64,000 bases of DNA from Bacteroidota bacterium (GCA_013298895.1 JAAFJM010000012.1:28194-92193), one strand, 5' to 3'. Positions 36,120 through 45,957 are shown, counted from the stretch's first letter. A program made the numbers and translations. Notes: generated by a model not told the origin, from the letters alone.

Positions 36120-39095
36120 ATGAAAGAATATAATTTTACAGAAATTGAAAAAAATTGGCAGCAATTTTGGGCCGAAAACAATATTTATAAAGTAACGGAA
36201 GATAGCACCAAACCTAAGTTTTATGTGCTTGATATGTTTCCATACCCAAGTGGAGCAGGCTTACATGTGGGTCATCCGCTTGGTTATATTGCTAGCGATA
36301 TTTACTCGCGCTACAAAACTTTAAAAGGCTTTAATGTATTGCACCCAATGGGTTACGATAGTTTTGGTTTACCTGCTGAACAATATGCTATTCAAACTGG
36401 TCAGCACCCAGCTATAACCACAGAAGAAAATATTAACAGATACCGCGAGCAATTAGGAAAACTTGGTTTTTGCTACGATTGGGATAGAGAAGTGCGTACT
36501 TCTAATCCTGATTATTACAAATGGACACAATGGATTTTTATTCAATTGTTCAATTCTTGGTATAACCCCAAAACCGATAAAGCCGAAAATATTGAAACCT
36601 TAATAAAAATATTTGAATCAGAAGGTTTTCAAGGAGTAGACGATAAAATTTTAACAGGCGGAATTGAACTTGATTTTGGTGCTTTTACTGCTGAACAATG
36701 GAAGGGTTTTAATGAAGAAACACAACAAAAAATATTGTTGGGTTTTAGAATAGCTTTTTTAAGTGAAGCATATGTAAACTGGTGCCCAGCTTTGGGAACA
36801 GTTTTAAGTAACGATGAAATTAAAGATGGTGTTAGCGAGCGCGGTGGTCACCCTGTAGAACGTAAGTTAATGAAACAATGGAGTATGCGCATTACTGCTT
36901 ATGCCGAGCGTTTGTTAACTGGTTTAGATAATTTGGATTGGACCGAAAGTTTAAAAGAAGCACAGCGTAATTGGATAGGAAAATCGCAAGGTGCTAGCAT
37001 CCATTTTAAAGTTCAAGATAGTAATTTAGACATTGAGGTTTTTACCACAAGACCTGACACTATTTTTGGTATAAGTTATTTGGCCATTGCACCAGAACAT
37101 GATATGCTTGGTGATATAGTTGATGCAGACCATGAAAGCAATGTAATGGCTTATGTAGAAATGGCTAAAAACCGCAGCGAGCGCGATAGACAAGCCGATG
37201 TAAAACGTATTTCGGGTGAGTTTACTGGTGCTTATGCAATCCATCCATTTACAGGACAAGAAATTCCAATTTGGGTGGCAGATTATGTGTTGGTTGGTTA
37301 TGGAACCGGAGCTGTAATGGCTGTTCCAGCGCACGATACCAGAGATTTTGCATTTGCCAAACATTTTAATTTACCAATAACTCAGGTTATTAAACCTAAT
37401 AATGGCGATTTTGATATCAATGAAAATGCATACGATGCCAAAGAAGGCATCTTGTTTAACTCGCAGTTTCTAGATGGATTAGAAGTAAAAAAGGCCATTA
37501 AACGTGCCATTCACGAAATTGAAAGCCGAGGTTTTGGAAAAGGAAAAACCAATTACCGCTTGCGCGATGCCATTTTTGGTCGCCAACGTTATTGGGGAGA
37601 GCCTATTCCGGTTTATTATAAAAACAATATTCCGTATGTGTTAAACTACGATGAGTTGCCTTTGGAATTGCCGAAAATTGATAAATTTTTACCAACCGAA
37701 ACAGGCGAACCACCTTTGGGCAGAGCTAAGAATTGGAAGTACAAAGGCGAGTATGAATACGAACTTTCAACCATGCCAGGATGGGCAGGAAGCAGTTGGT
37801 ATTTTTTACGTTATATGGATAATAAAAATAACAGCGAGTTTGTAAGCAAACAAGCTGCTGATTATTGGCAACAAGTAGATTTATATTTGGGCGGAAGCGA
37901 ACATGCTACAGGCCATTTATTATACGTGCGTTTTTGGACTAAAATTTTATACGATTTAGGCTTAATTCCTTGCGATGAACCAGCTAAAAAGTTGATTAAT
38001 CAAGGGATGATAACGGGTGTTAGTGAAAAGATTTATAGACTTAGTGTAAAGGAAAACTCTAATGAATTTTTACCAACAATAATAATAAGAGATTATGATT
38101 CAATGCTATCTAGCGATTTTTATGAAGTTTTTGTAAGTGCTGATTTTATTGATGAATATTATGACTTCACTAAATTTGAAGGGCGAAAAAGTCTATTAAA
38201 TGTACCTATTCAATATGTAAAAAATAATATTTTAGATATTGAAAAATATTTCACACAACATTATATAGCAGAAAAAAACACAATCAGAATTTTCTGTAAA
38301 AATGGATATTGGGAATATGACATATCAAATAAAAACTTTGATTTTGTTAAATATCTTAATATTGAAAATGAAGAAGTATCAAAAGATGTAAAAACAGTTT
38401 CTGAAGTTGAAAAAATGTCAAAATCAAAATACAATGTGGTAACTCCTGATGATATTGTAGCGGATTATGGTGCTGATACTTTGCGTTTGTATGAAATGTT
38501 TTTAGGTCCATTGGAACAAAGCAAACCTTGGAATACCAATGGAATTGAAGGTGTTCACAGGTTCTTAAAAAAATTATGGCGTTTGTTTTTTGATGCAGAA
38601 GGAAACTTAATTGTTAACCAAACTGAACCAACCAAAGCCGAGCTAAAAGCATTGCACAAAACCATTAAAAAAGTAACTGACGATATTGAAAACTTTTCGT
38701 TTAATACTTCGGTAAGTAACTTTATGATTTGTGTAAACGAACTAACCGATTTAAAATGCAGCAAACAAGCCATTTTACAAGAGTTATTGGTTATTCTATC
38801 GCCTTATGCACCACATATAGCTGAAGAATTGTGGCATAAGTTAGGTAATAAAGAAAGCATTACCAAAGCTACTTTCCCAACCTTCAACGCTGATTATTTG
38901 GTGGAAGACGAGTTCAGTTATCCAATATCAATAAATGGTAAACACCGCACCAATTTAACCTTTAGCATGCAAGCCACTGCCCAAGAAATAGAAACTGCTG
39001 TATTAGCTGACGAATTGGTGCAAAAATGGCTAGAAGGTAAAACACCTAAAAAAGTAATTTTTGTAAAAGGAAAAATTGTAAACTTAGTTTTATAA
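36120..39095 (+). CDS. leuS: Leucyl-tRNA synthetase
   Basis: A class I synthetase that charges and edits tRNA-Leu. From the ATG at 36120 the protein has 991 residues. It has HVGH (49-52, in PYPSGAGLHVGH), the editing-domain threonine-rich TTRPDTIFG, and KMSKSKYN (Lys765). Between about residues 630 and 764 lies an insertion (GVSEKIYRLSV ... SKDVKTVSEVE) in the place where Bacteroidota LeuRS have a shorter one; here it is roughly twice the length I remember and very AT-rich. The ATG at 36084 was rejected because the family starts at MKEYNFTEIEKNWQ. It stands alone. Confidence 0.97.
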   Translation: MKEYNFTEIEKNWQQFWAENNIYKVTEDSTKPKFYVLDMFPYPSGAGLHVGHPLGYIASDIYSRYKTLKGFNVLHPMGYDSFGLPAEQYAIQTGQHPAITTEENINRYREQLGKLGFCYDWDREVRTSNPDYYKWTQWIFIQLFNSWYNPKTDKAENIETLIKIFESEGFQGVDDKILTGGIELDFGAFTAEQWKGFNEETQQKILLGFRIAFLSEAYVNWCPALGTVLSNDEIKDGVSERGGHPVERKLMKQWSMRITAYAERLLTGLDNLDWTESLKEAQRNWIGKSQGASIHFKVQDSNLDIEVFTTRPDTIFGISYLAIAPEHDMLGDIVDADHESNVMAYVEMAKNRSERDRQADVKRISGEFTGAYAIHPFTGQEIPIWVADYVLVGYGTGAVMAVPAHDTRDFAFAKHFNLPITQVIKPNNGDFDINENAYDAKEGILFNSQFLDGLEVKKAIKRAIHEIESRGFGKGKTNYRLRDAIFGRQRYWGEPIPVYYKNNIPYVLNYDELPLELPKIDKFLPTETGEPPLGRAKNWKYKGEYEYELSTMPGWAGSSWYFLRYMDNKNNSEFVSKQAADYWQQVDLYLGGSEHATGHLLYVRFWTKILYDLGLIPCDEPAKKLINQGMITGVSEKIYRLSVKENSNEFLPTIIIRDYDSMLSSDFYEVFVSADFIDEYYDFTKFEGRKSLLNVPIQYVKNNILDIEKYFTQHYIAEKNTIRIFCKNGYWEYDISNKNFDFVKYLNIENEEVSKDVKTVSEVEKMSKSKYNVVTPDDIVADYGADTLRLYEMFLGPLEQSKPWNTNGIEGVHRFLKKLWRLFFDAEGNLIVNQTEPTKAELKALHKTIKKVTDDIENFSFNTSVSNFMICVNELTDLKCSKQAILQELLVILSPYAPHIAEELWHKLGNKESITKATFPTFNADYLVEDEFSYPISINGKHRTNLTFSMQATAQEIETAVLADELVQKWLEGKTPKKVIFVKGKIVNLVL

Positions 39096-39124
39096 ATAAA
39101 GGCAAATAAAATTTGCCTTTATTT
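39094..39124. terminator. Bidirectional terminator after leuS
   Basis: AAATAAAGGCAAAT and ATTTGCCTTTATTT pair perfectly (14 bp) around AAA. It overlaps the leuS stop codon and lies 10 nt from the convergent methyltransferase stop. Confidence 0.85.
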
Positions 39125-39133
39125 ATTTCATTA

Positions 39134-40345
39134 TTATAAATTAGGTTTTCTACAATGAAAAAATAATTTTTCACCTGCATTATTTTGGGTAAAAAACAAA
39201 TAGTCGTCTCCTCCATCTTTAATTTTAAATTGTTTGGCTATTTCGGCTTCATTAATTGGAAAATTTCTCCTACTTATATTTGCCTTAGTTATTTTATTTT
39301 CCTTTAAATAATTGGTTAAATACGACTTACTAAAAACATTTGTGTATGATATTTTAAAAGTTCGTCCCATAAAATTTGTTGGCATAATTTGGCCCACAAA
39401 AAAGTGGGAATTATCTGCTAACATTTTTAAACCTAAACTTTCAGCATAATTAGCACTTAGATTAGCTTTTATAATGGAAGCATTGGGTTCGAAAAAATAT
39501 AAAGGTTCAACCCAATTAGCTATTTCTGAATTATTAATTTTTATGTATTCAAATTGTTGAATAAAGTCCTTATTGATAATGTTGATTGCTTTAATTTTAG
39601 GTTCTATAATGATGTCAAAATTTAAATATAATAATATTTCCTTAACTTCATTTTTTACCGCTACTACGTGTATTTCAACAATGTTTTGAAGAACTGTTTT
39701 ACAATAATTAATATCAACCAATGGCGAAAGCTTTATAAGTAATTTATTTGTAAACTGCTTTACAGCTGGCAATATTTGAATAATATTAGGTGTACAGTCT
39801 TCTAACCTAAACGTTTTTAAATTTCCGCTTGGTCTTCTATCTGCGTCAATATAAACCATATCAAAAATAACACTATTAGATTTTATATATTCTTCTGCAA
39901 AAATGGAAATTCTTTCAATATTATAAATATTGAGTTTTTTAAAATTCCATTTAACAATTTCATTCAACTCTTCATCTGCATCTAACGATATTACTTTTTC
40001 AAATTGTTCTGCAAATGCAATATCATCAACACCAAGTCCACCGCATAAATCAAGAATACAATTACCTTTTTCTAATTTTGATTTGTAAAAAGCGGTCAAT
40101 TCACTACTGGCCTGTTCATAACTTTTAGCAGGTAACCAACAATACTTTGATGCAAGAGTTGGTAATTTGTAAAGTGCTTTTTTATAACTTGATACTGTTT
40201 CTATTAATAAATTAGCATTAAAAGTATCGCTTATATTTGATTTAATTTTTATAGTCAGTTTCGTCTTGTCGTCATTAATATGATTAACAATGAAATTTTC
40301 TAAATTAAAATTTAAATGTTCAGTTAAAAGATTATACTTTTGCAA
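39134..40345 (-). CDS. Class I SAM-dependent methyltransferase with THUMP-like C-terminus
   Basis: A 403-residue protein. The middle holds a Rossmann methyltransferase fold (ILDLCGGLGVDDIAFAEQ, SAM motif I; VISLDADEEL; FDMVYIDADRR). The C-terminus (ITKANISRRNFPINEAEIA, KDGGDDYLFFTQ) matches the THUMP-like RNA-binding module found on this Bacteroidota family. Methylation of an RNA is likely, but the target is unknown. The frame has no ATG near its beginning; TTG at 40345 is the best start. It is convergent with leuS. Confidence 0.85.
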   Translation of the reverse strand: MQKYNLLTEHLNFNLENFIVNHINDDKTKLTIKIKSNISDTFNANLLIETVSSYKKALYKLPTLASKYCWLPAKSYEQASSELTAFYKSKLEKGNCILDLCGGLGVDDIAFAEQFEKVISLDADEELNEIVKWNFKKLNIYNIERISIFAEEYIKSNSVIFDMVYIDADRRPSGNLKTFRLEDCTPNIIQILPAVKQFTNKLLIKLSPLVDINYCKTVLQNIVEIHVVAVKNEVKEILLYLNFDIIIEPKIKAINIINKDFIQQFEYIKINNSEIANWVEPLYFFEPNASIIKANLSANYAESLGLKMLADNSHFFVGQIMPTNFMGRTFKISYTNVFSKSYLTNYLKENKITKANISRRNFPINEAEIAKQFKIKDGGDDYLFFTQNNAGEKLFFHCRKPNL

Positions 40346-40392
40346 AATAATTAGAATAAAATAAAATTAGTTAGTATAAAAACAAAATAGTT

Positions 40393-40476
40393 ATGAAGAA
40401 ATTAGCACCATTTGCCATCTTTGCTTTAATCGTTATTTTAATGGTTTCTTGTAAAGGTTCTTGCCCTAAATTTTAA
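40393..40476 (+). CDS. 27-residue lipoprotein with CPKF C-terminus
   Basis: A tiny open frame MKKLAPFAIFALIVILMVSC followed by KGSCPKF. The first 20 residues are a complete lipoprotein signal with lipobox LMVSC, so the mature product would be only an 8-residue lipopeptide. Its C-terminal CPKF is shared by the two outer-membrane paralogues at 15818-17419, and SCK...CP-x-F recurs in the small lipoprotein at 13219-13413. The near-perfect signal and the shared ending favour a real gene despite its size. Confidence 0.55.
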   Translation: MKKLAPFAIFALIVILMVSCKGSCPKF

Positions 40477-40493
40477 ATTCAAGGGTATTTGTT

Positions 40494-40901
40494 TTAAACA
40501 AATTGAAAGTTTATATCTTGAATTAAATCAGGATGTAAACTTTTAGCCACAGGACAACTTAAACCAATCTCAATTATTTTCTCCTCATCTTCAGGAGTTA
40601 AGTTCCTTTTAGGAATAAATATGTTTATTTCAATTTTTGAAATTCTTCTTGGATTACTACTCATATGCTTATTAACAGTCAATTTTGAGTCAATTAAATT
40701 GTACCCTATTAATCTTGTCTGAATGGCCACACTTGTAATTAAGCAACTAGCTAAAGACATAGCTACCAAGTCAGTAGGCGAAAAAGCCTCCCCTTTTCCA
40801 AAATTATCAGTTGGGGCATCAGTAATAATTTTACTGCCTGATTGTAGGTGAGTTGACTCGCATCTAAATTCACCTAAATAAATTACTTCTGCTGTATTCA
40901 T
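40494..40901 (-). CDS. OsmC family peroxiredoxin-like protein
   Basis: A 135-residue OsmC/Ohr fold protein. The two redox cysteines are in SLASCLITSVAIQTR and IGLSCPVAKSLHPD, the positions used for hydroperoxide reduction. The start (AEVIYLGEFRCESTHLQSG) and length fit the YhfA/OsmC branch. It likely detoxifies organic peroxides in the cytoplasm. It is divergent from the exported-protein gene at 40943 with a 41-nt gap. Confidence 0.92.
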   Translation of the reverse strand: MNTAEVIYLGEFRCESTHLQSGSKIITDAPTDNFGKGEAFSPTDLVAMSLASCLITSVAIQTRLIGYNLIDSKLTVNKHMSSNPRRISKIEINIFIPKRNLTPEDEEKIIEIGLSCPVAKSLHPDLIQDINFQFV

Positions 40902-40942
40902 TTTTTGTTATTTTTGACAACAATAATAAAAGTAACGACACT

Positions 40943-41689
40943 TTGCAAAAACGAATTATAATTTTAACCATTAGCCTCTTAATTTTTGCTTTTAAAAGCA
41001 AAGCTCAGAATGCGCCTATTACTGATGGTGAACTTTTATATTACAAAGATTACAACTTAGGTTTCAATTTAAATACCTATGGTGGTGGCGGAATATATTA
41101 CAGATATGGCTGGCACAAAACGGGTAGTAAAAAAAATGTAATAGAAAGCGAGCTTGCATACATAAGGCATCCAAAAGAAGTTTGGCGATATGGATACCAA
41201 GAAAATCCATCTTCATATACTTATGGTAGATTAAATTTTGTGTATTTTTGGAGAAATAGTATTGGACAAAAAATTGAATTAACAGAGCGAAGTTATAAAA
41301 ATGCTTTAGGTTTAAATTTTGTTTACAATGTTGGCTTAACATTAGCTTTGCTTAAACCAGCATATATTGACTATTTTATTTTAAATCCTGATAATACGAA
41401 TTCGTTAGTTACTGTTAAATATGACCCAAACGTTCATGTTGATGAATTTAGAATTTATGGGAATGGCCCTTTTTTATCTGGCTTAAACGAAATAGATGCT
41501 AAGATTGGATTATTTGGAAGAGTTGGTTTAAATATTGAATATGGCCAATATCCTGACGAATATAAATCATTAGAAGCAGGTGTAACTTTCGATGCTTTTA
41601 ACGATAAATTGCCAATGGTTACAAGAGCAGAGCAAATACAGTTTTTTCCAGCTTTTTATCTGGCATTTAACTTTGGTTGGAAAAACTAG
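40943..41689 (+). CDS. Exported protein of unknown function
   Basis: A 248-residue protein that opens with TTG at 40943 directly on a signal peptide (IIILTISLLIFAFKSKAQ); there is no ATG in reach. The mature part is strand- and Tyr-rich (YKDYNLGFNLNTYGGGGIYY, LNFVYFWRNSIGQKIELTE, FFPAFYLAFNFGW) like an outer-membrane barrel. A -7-like box TATTTTTG lies at 40909-40916. It is followed by lipA after 37 nt. The function is not recognised. Confidence 0.75.
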   Translation: MQKRIIILTISLLIFAFKSKAQNAPITDGELLYYKDYNLGFNLNTYGGGGIYYRYGWHKTGSKKNVIESELAYIRHPKEVWRYGYQENPSSYTYGRLNFVYFWRNSIGQKIELTERSYKNALGLNFVYNVGLTLALLKPAYIDYFILNPDNTNSLVTVKYDPNVHVDEFRIYGNGPFLSGLNEIDAKIGLFGRVGLNIEYGQYPDEYKSLEAGVTFDAFNDKLPMVTRAEQIQFFPAFYLAFNFGWKN

Positions 41690-41726
41690 TTTCTAATTTT
41701 TTTTGAAATAATTTTATAAAAATATA

Positions 41727-42593
41727 ATGATTGAATTACCAGTATTAAGCGAGGCAAGAGTAAAAAAGCCTAGCTGGTTAAAAGTAAAATTACCAACAGG
41801 CGAAAACTATCGTAAAGTGCGTGCCTTGGTTGATGAATATAAATTACATACCATTTGCGAAAGTGGAAATTGTCCGAATATGGGCGAATGTTGGGGCGAA
41901 GGAACAGCCACCTTTATGATTTTAGGAAATATTTGTACGCGCAGTTGTTCTTTTTGTGCAGTAGCTACAGGTAGAGCTCAAACATACGATTTGGATGAAC
42001 CTAAACGTGTAGCCGAAGCCATTAAATTAATGAATGTAAAACATGCTGTGTTAACTTCGGTAAATAGGGATGAATTGCCAGATAAAGGTGCTAAAGTTTG
42101 GGCTGATACAATCAGAATGGTGAAAGAAATGAATCCAAATACAACTATGGAAACGTTAATTCCTGACTTTTTACGCAAATGGGATTTATTATACCAAGTA
42201 ATTGACGAAAAACCAGAAGTGGTAAGTCATAACATGGAAACAGTTCCTCGTTTATACCGCAAAGTTCGACCTCAGGCTAAGTATGAGCGTAGCTTGGAGC
42301 AAATTAAATTAACTAAAGAACGTGGCCGCAGAACCAAAAGTGGTGTTATGTTAGGTTTAGGTGAAACCGAAGCTGAAGTTTTTGAAATTATGGATGATTT
42401 AGTGGCGCATGGTTGCGATGTGTTAACTTTAGGCCAATATTTACAGCCTACTAAAATGCACATTGCTGTTGAAGAGTTTATTACTCCTGAGCAATTTGAT
42501 TATTATAAACAAGTTGGATTAGCTAAAGGATTTAAATATGTAGAAAGTGGTGCTTTAGTACGATCAAGTTACCATGCCGAAAAACATATTTAA
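41727..42593 (+). CDS. lipA: Lipoyl synthase
   Basis: A radical-SAM enzyme that inserts two sulfurs into octanoyl groups to form lipoate. The 288-residue protein has the auxiliary cluster ligands Cys44, Cys49 and Cys55 ([12 protein letters not shown]) and the radical-SAM CxxxCxxC Cys70, Cys74 and Cys77 (CTRSCSFC). RSSYHAEKH near the C-terminus gives the conserved Ser-x-x-x ligand region. It heads a plus-strand run lipA-dapD-glycosyltransferase with short gaps. Confidence 0.98.
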   Translation: MIELPVLSEARVKKPSWLKVKLPTGENYRKVRALVDEYKLHTICESGNCPNMGECWGEGTATFMILGNICTRSCSFCAVATGRAQTYDLDEPKRVAEAIKLMNVKHAVLTSVNRDELPDKGAKVWADTIRMVKEMNPNTTMETLIPDFLRKWDLLYQVIDEKPEVVSHNMETVPRLYRKVRPQAKYERSLEQIKLTKERGRRTKSGVMLGLGETEAEVFEIMDDLVAHGCDVLTLGQYLQPTKMHIAVEEFITPEQFDYYKQVGLAKGFKYVESGALVRSSYHAEKHI

Positions 42594-42617
42594 TTCAAAC
42601 AAAAAACAAAATATTTA

Positions 42618-43427
42618 ATGTTACAAAATATTATAGAACAAGCATGGGAAAACCGTGACTTGATAAAAGAAGAAGCAACTCAAAATGCCATCAGAGAAGT
42701 AATTGAATTGCTTGATAAAGGAAAATTAAGAACAGCTGAACCTACCGAAAATGGTTGGAAAGTGAACGATTGGGTAAAAAAAGCGGTAATTATGTATTTC
42801 CCAATTCAAAAAATGGAAACCATTGAAGTAGGTCCATTTGAGTTCCATGATAAAATGTTACTAAAGCGCAATTATGCTGAATTGGGTGTTCGTGTAGTTC
42901 CTCATGCCGTTTCGCGCTACGGTTCATTTCTAGCTAAAGGTGTAATATTAATGCCAAGTTACGTAAATATTGGTGCTTATGTAGATGAAGGAACCATGGT
43001 TGATACTTGGGCTACTGTAGGCAGTTGTGCGCAAATTGGTAAAAATGTTCATTTAAGTGGTGGTGTAGGAATTGGTGGCGTTTTAGAACCAGTTCAAGCA
43101 GCACCAGTAATTATTGAAGATAATTGCTTTATTGGTTCTCGTTGTATTGTGGTTGAAGGTGTGCGCGTTGAAACTGAAGCTGTTTTAGGTGCTGGAGTAA
43201 CAATTACCATGAGTACCAAAATTATTGATGTAACAGGTCCAGAACCGGTAGAATACAAAGGTTATGTACCTGCACGTTCGGTGGTAATTCCTGGAAGTTA
43301 TACTAAAAAGTTTCCTGCAGGCGAGTTTCAAGTTCCTTGTGCTATTATTATTGGTAAACGCAAAGAAAGTACTGATAAAAAAACCAGTTTAAACGATGCG
43401 CTACGCGATAATAATGTAGCAGTTTAG
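42618..43427 (+). CDS. dapD: Tetrahydrodipicolinate N-succinyltransferase
   Basis: Catalyses the succinyl-CoA dependent step of lysine and diaminopimelate synthesis. The 269-residue protein has an N-terminal helical domain, then left-handed beta-helix hexapeptide repeats (VNIGAYVDEGTMVDTWATVG, KNVHLSGGVGIGGVLEP, CFIGSRCIVVEGVRVE) and the C-terminal VVIPGSYTKKFPAGEF. The length and motifs match DapD. It starts 24 nt after lipA. Confidence 0.97.
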   Translation: MLQNIIEQAWENRDLIKEEATQNAIREVIELLDKGKLRTAEPTENGWKVNDWVKKAVIMYFPIQKMETIEVGPFEFHDKMLLKRNYAELGVRVVPHAVSRYGSFLAKGVILMPSYVNIGAYVDEGTMVDTWATVGSCAQIGKNVHLSGGVGIGGVLEPVQAAPVIIEDNCFIGSRCIVVEGVRVETEAVLGAGVTITMSTKIIDVTGPEPVEYKGYVPARSVVIPGSYTKKFPAGEFQVPCAIIIGKRKESTDKKTSLNDALRDNNVAV

Positions 43428-43454
43428 TAAATAAATTATTTCAGGAAAATTTTG

Positions 43455-44579
43455 ATGAAAATAGGGTTTGATGCCAAGCGCGCTTTTAATAATTCAACAG
43501 GTTTGGGCAATTATGCACGCTTATTAATTAAATCGCTTATTCAAAATTTTCCTGAACATACCTACTATTTGTTTACACCCAAAATTGATGAAAAGTTTAA
43601 GGACGAATTTATTGATTACAAACAAGTAGAGATAATAAAACCAGAAGGATTTTTAAATAAAAAATTCCCCGCGGCATGGCGTAGTTTTACTGTTGGAGAT
43701 ATTATAAATAATTTAGGGTTAGATGTTTTTCATGGTTTAAGTAATGAATTGCCAACAGGCATTAATCAACAAAAAACCAAATGCGTAGTGACCATTCACG
43801 ATTTAATTTTTTTACGTTACCCCAATTATTATAACAATATAGACGCTTATATTTATAAAAAGAAATTTAAAAACGCTTGCCAAAATGCTGATTTAATTTT
43901 GGCAACAAGCATGCAAACTGAATTGGATATTCTTGATTTTTTTCAAACTGACAAATCGAAAATAAAAGTGCTTTACCAAGCTTGCGATGATGTTTTTGCA
44001 AAAACCTATTCAGAGCAAGAAAAGCAAATAGTTTCTCTAAAATATCAATTACCAAATAAGTTTATACTCAGCGTTGGTACTATTGAAACTCGCAAAAACC
44101 AATTAACTATTTTGCAAGCTTTAAATGATTTAGAAAGCAATTGGCATTTGGTTTTAATTGGTAAAAAAACAAGTTATGCCGATGAAATATTGGCTTACTC
44201 AAATGCCCAAAATCTACAAAATAGGCTTCAAATATTTGAAAATGTATCGTTTACCGATTTGCCAATAATTTATCAATGCGCTAGCCTATTTGCATACATT
44301 TCAGAGTTTGAAGGTTTTGGAATTCCTGTTTTAGAAGCTATGCAAAGTAAAGTTTTAACAGTTACTTCTAATGTTTCTTCATTGCCTGAAGTAATTGGCA
44401 ATCAACAACAAACCATTAGTCCAAAAAATAGTAATGAACTAGTTCAATACATTAATAACAGCTATAACAAAAAGGAAATAATAAAATCACAAATTGATCA
44501 GGCTAAAGAAAGAACTAAATTATTTGATAAAAATTACTTAGCTCAAGAGTTAATGAAACTTTATAACTACAGAAAATAG
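43455..44579 (+). CDS. GT4 family glycosyltransferase
   Basis: A 374-residue GT-B glycosyltransferase. The N-terminal domain contains GLGNYARLLIKSL and TIHDLIFLRYPNYY; the C-terminal nucleotide-sugar domain has SVGTIETRKNQLTILQAL and the E-x7-E signature SEFEGFGIPVLEAM. The sugar and acceptor are unknown; cell-surface polysaccharide is likely. ATG 43455 follows a TTG at 43452 and is preferred. The last gene of the lipA-dapD run. Confidence 0.93.
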   Translation: MKIGFDAKRAFNNSTGLGNYARLLIKSLIQNFPEHTYYLFTPKIDEKFKDEFIDYKQVEIIKPEGFLNKKFPAAWRSFTVGDIINNLGLDVFHGLSNELPTGINQQKTKCVVTIHDLIFLRYPNYYNNIDAYIYKKKFKNACQNADLILATSMQTELDILDFFQTDKSKIKVLYQACDDVFAKTYSEQEKQIVSLKYQLPNKFILSVGTIETRKNQLTILQALNDLESNWHLVLIGKKTSYADEILAYSNAQNLQNRLQIFENVSFTDLPIIYQCASLFAYISEFEGFGIPVLEAMQSKVLTVTSNVSSLPEVIGNQQQTISPKNSNELVQYINNSYNKKEIIKSQIDQAKERTKLFDKNYLAQELMKLYNYRK

Positions 44580-44619
44580 GTCCCTAAAAAAATAAAAACA
44601 CGCGTATTATAACTTGTAT

Positions 44620-45570
44620 TTATTCAGTAAAAGCACCCATAGCGCTGAATTTTTCAATTCTAGTTGTAATTAAACTTTCCGATGTTTGTTTACTAAGTTC
44701 GGCAAGCATACGACCAATTTCAATTTTCATTGTTCGATAAGCCTCAGTTGGATTTTCATGAGCACCACCCAATGGCTCATTGATAATTCCATCAATTAAC
44801 TTATTTTTAAGCATATCGTTCGCTGTAAGCTTTAATGCATCAGCTGCTTTTTCTTTATGCTCCCAACTACGCCATAAAATAGATGAACAACTTTCAGGTG
44901 AAATAACCGAATACCAAGTATTTTCCATCATCATAACCCTATCACCAACACCAATACCTAAAGCTCCACCACTTGCTCCCTCACCTATAATTATACAAAT
45001 AACAGGGACCTTCAGCACACTCATTTCTAATAAGTTTTTTGCAATTGCTTCCCCCTGCCCTCTTTCCTCTGCTTCTAATCCTGGTGAAGCGCCTGGCGTG
45101 TCAATAAAAGTAATGATAGGCTTATTCAGCTTTTCAGCTAATTTCATTAAACGTAAAGCCTTTCTGTAACCCTCAGGATTTGGCATACCGAAATTTCTAT
45201 ATTGACGTTGTTTAGTATTGCGCCCTTTTTGATGCCCAATTACCATAACAGTTTTACCATTGATTGAAGCAAATCCTCCAATCATAGCTTTATCGTCTTT
45301 AACGTTTCTATCACCATGCATTTCTACAAAGTTTTCAAAACAATTCTCCACGTAATCTAGTGTATATGGACGATCAGGATGTCGACTTATTTGAACACGC
45401 TGCCAACCATTTAAATTACTATACAACTCTTTTTTAGTAGTAACAATTTTGTCTTCTAGTTCTTTAACAGAAGCGCTTACATCAATCTTTCCTTTGTCTG
45501 CTACCTCTTTTACCTTTTTTAATTGATCTTCTAAATCTTGTATTGGTTTCTCAAAATCGAAATGTGCCAT
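44620..45570 (-). CDS. accA: Acetyl-CoA carboxylase carboxyltransferase subunit alpha
   Basis: Transfers the carboxyl group from biotin to acetyl-CoA with AccD in the first step of fatty acid synthesis. The 316-residue protein has an N-terminal coiled coil ([16 protein letters not shown]), [15 protein letters not shown], the CoA-site [17 protein letters not shown] and oxyanion-hole glycines in [14 protein letters not shown]. Normal length. It is a lone minus-strand gene next to the tRNA pair. Confidence 0.98.
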   Translation of the reverse strand: MAHFDFEKPIQDLEDQLKKVKEVADKGKIDVSASVKELEDKIVTTKKELYSNLNGWQRVQISRHPDRPYTLDYVENCFENFVEMHGDRNVKDDKAMIGGFASINGKTVMVIGHQKGRNTKQRQYRNFGMPNPEGYRKALRLMKLAEKLNKPIITFIDTPGASPGLEAEERGQGEAIAKNLLEMSVLKVPVICIIIGEGASGGALGIGVGDRVMMMENTWYSVISPESCSSILWRSWEHKEKAADALKLTANDMLKNKLIDGIINEPLGGAHENPTEAYRTMKIEIGRMLAELSKQTSESLITTRIEKFSAMGAFTE

Positions 45571-45671
45571 ACTGCAATAATACTAAGGCTAAACTAAGTT
45601 TTAATAAAATAATTTTATTTAGCTGTTTATCAGTGCATATTTTATAATAAAATACTTTTTTCTCAGTAGCA

Positions 45672-45702
45672 CTTGACAAATCGATTAATCGCTCTATATT
45701 TG
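45672..45702 (+). promoter_or_regulatory. Promoter of the tRNA-Asp/tRNA-Arg operon
   Basis: CTTG (45672-45675), a 19-nt spacer and TATATTTG (45695-45702) match the Bacteroidota housekeeping promoter well. The first tRNA starts 44 nt later. Confidence 0.8.
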
Positions 45703-45746
45703 CACCACTTTAAAACGAAGAAATGTTTTAAAAGTTCTTTAAAAAT

Positions 45747-45820
45747 GGTGTGGTAGTTCAGTTGGTTAGAATACCTGCCTGTCACGCAGGGGGTCGCGGG
45801 TTCGAGTCCCGTCCGCACCG
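45747..45820 (+). tRNA. tRNA-Asp (GTC)
   Basis: A 74-nt cloverleaf. Acceptor GGTGTGG/CCGCACC (one U-G pair), anticodon stem CCTGC/GCAGG with loop CTGTCAC (anticodon GTC at 45781-45783), T-arm CGGGTTCGAGTCCCG and discriminator G. CCA is not encoded. Confidence 0.97.
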
Positions 45821-45826
45821 CATTTT

Positions 45827-45900
45827 GGTTTCGTAGCTCAATTGAATAGAGCATCTCACTACGGATGAGAAGGTTCAAGGTTTGAATCCTTGCGAGACCA
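45827..45900 (+). tRNA. tRNA-Arg (ACG)
   Basis: A 74-nt cloverleaf. Acceptor GGTTTCG/CGAGACC, D-stem GCTC/GAGC, anticodon stem TCTCA/TGAGA with loop CTACGGA (anticodon ACG, presumably edited to ICG), T-arm CAAGG-TTTGAAT-CCTTG and discriminator A. CCA is not encoded. It is 6 nt after tRNA-Asp, so both come from one transcript. Confidence 0.97.
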
Positions 45901-45916
45901 CGAAAAGTTATTTAAA

Positions 45917-45950
45917 AGGCTTGCAAATCAATGATTTGCAAGCCTTTTTT
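45917..45950 (+). terminator. Terminator of the tRNA operon
   Basis: AGGCTTGCAAATCA pairs with TGATTTGCAAGCCT around a short loop, followed by TTTTTT. Its mirror form may also stop transcripts arriving from hsdR on the other strand. Confidence 0.9.
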
Positions 45951-45957
45951 GTTGTTG

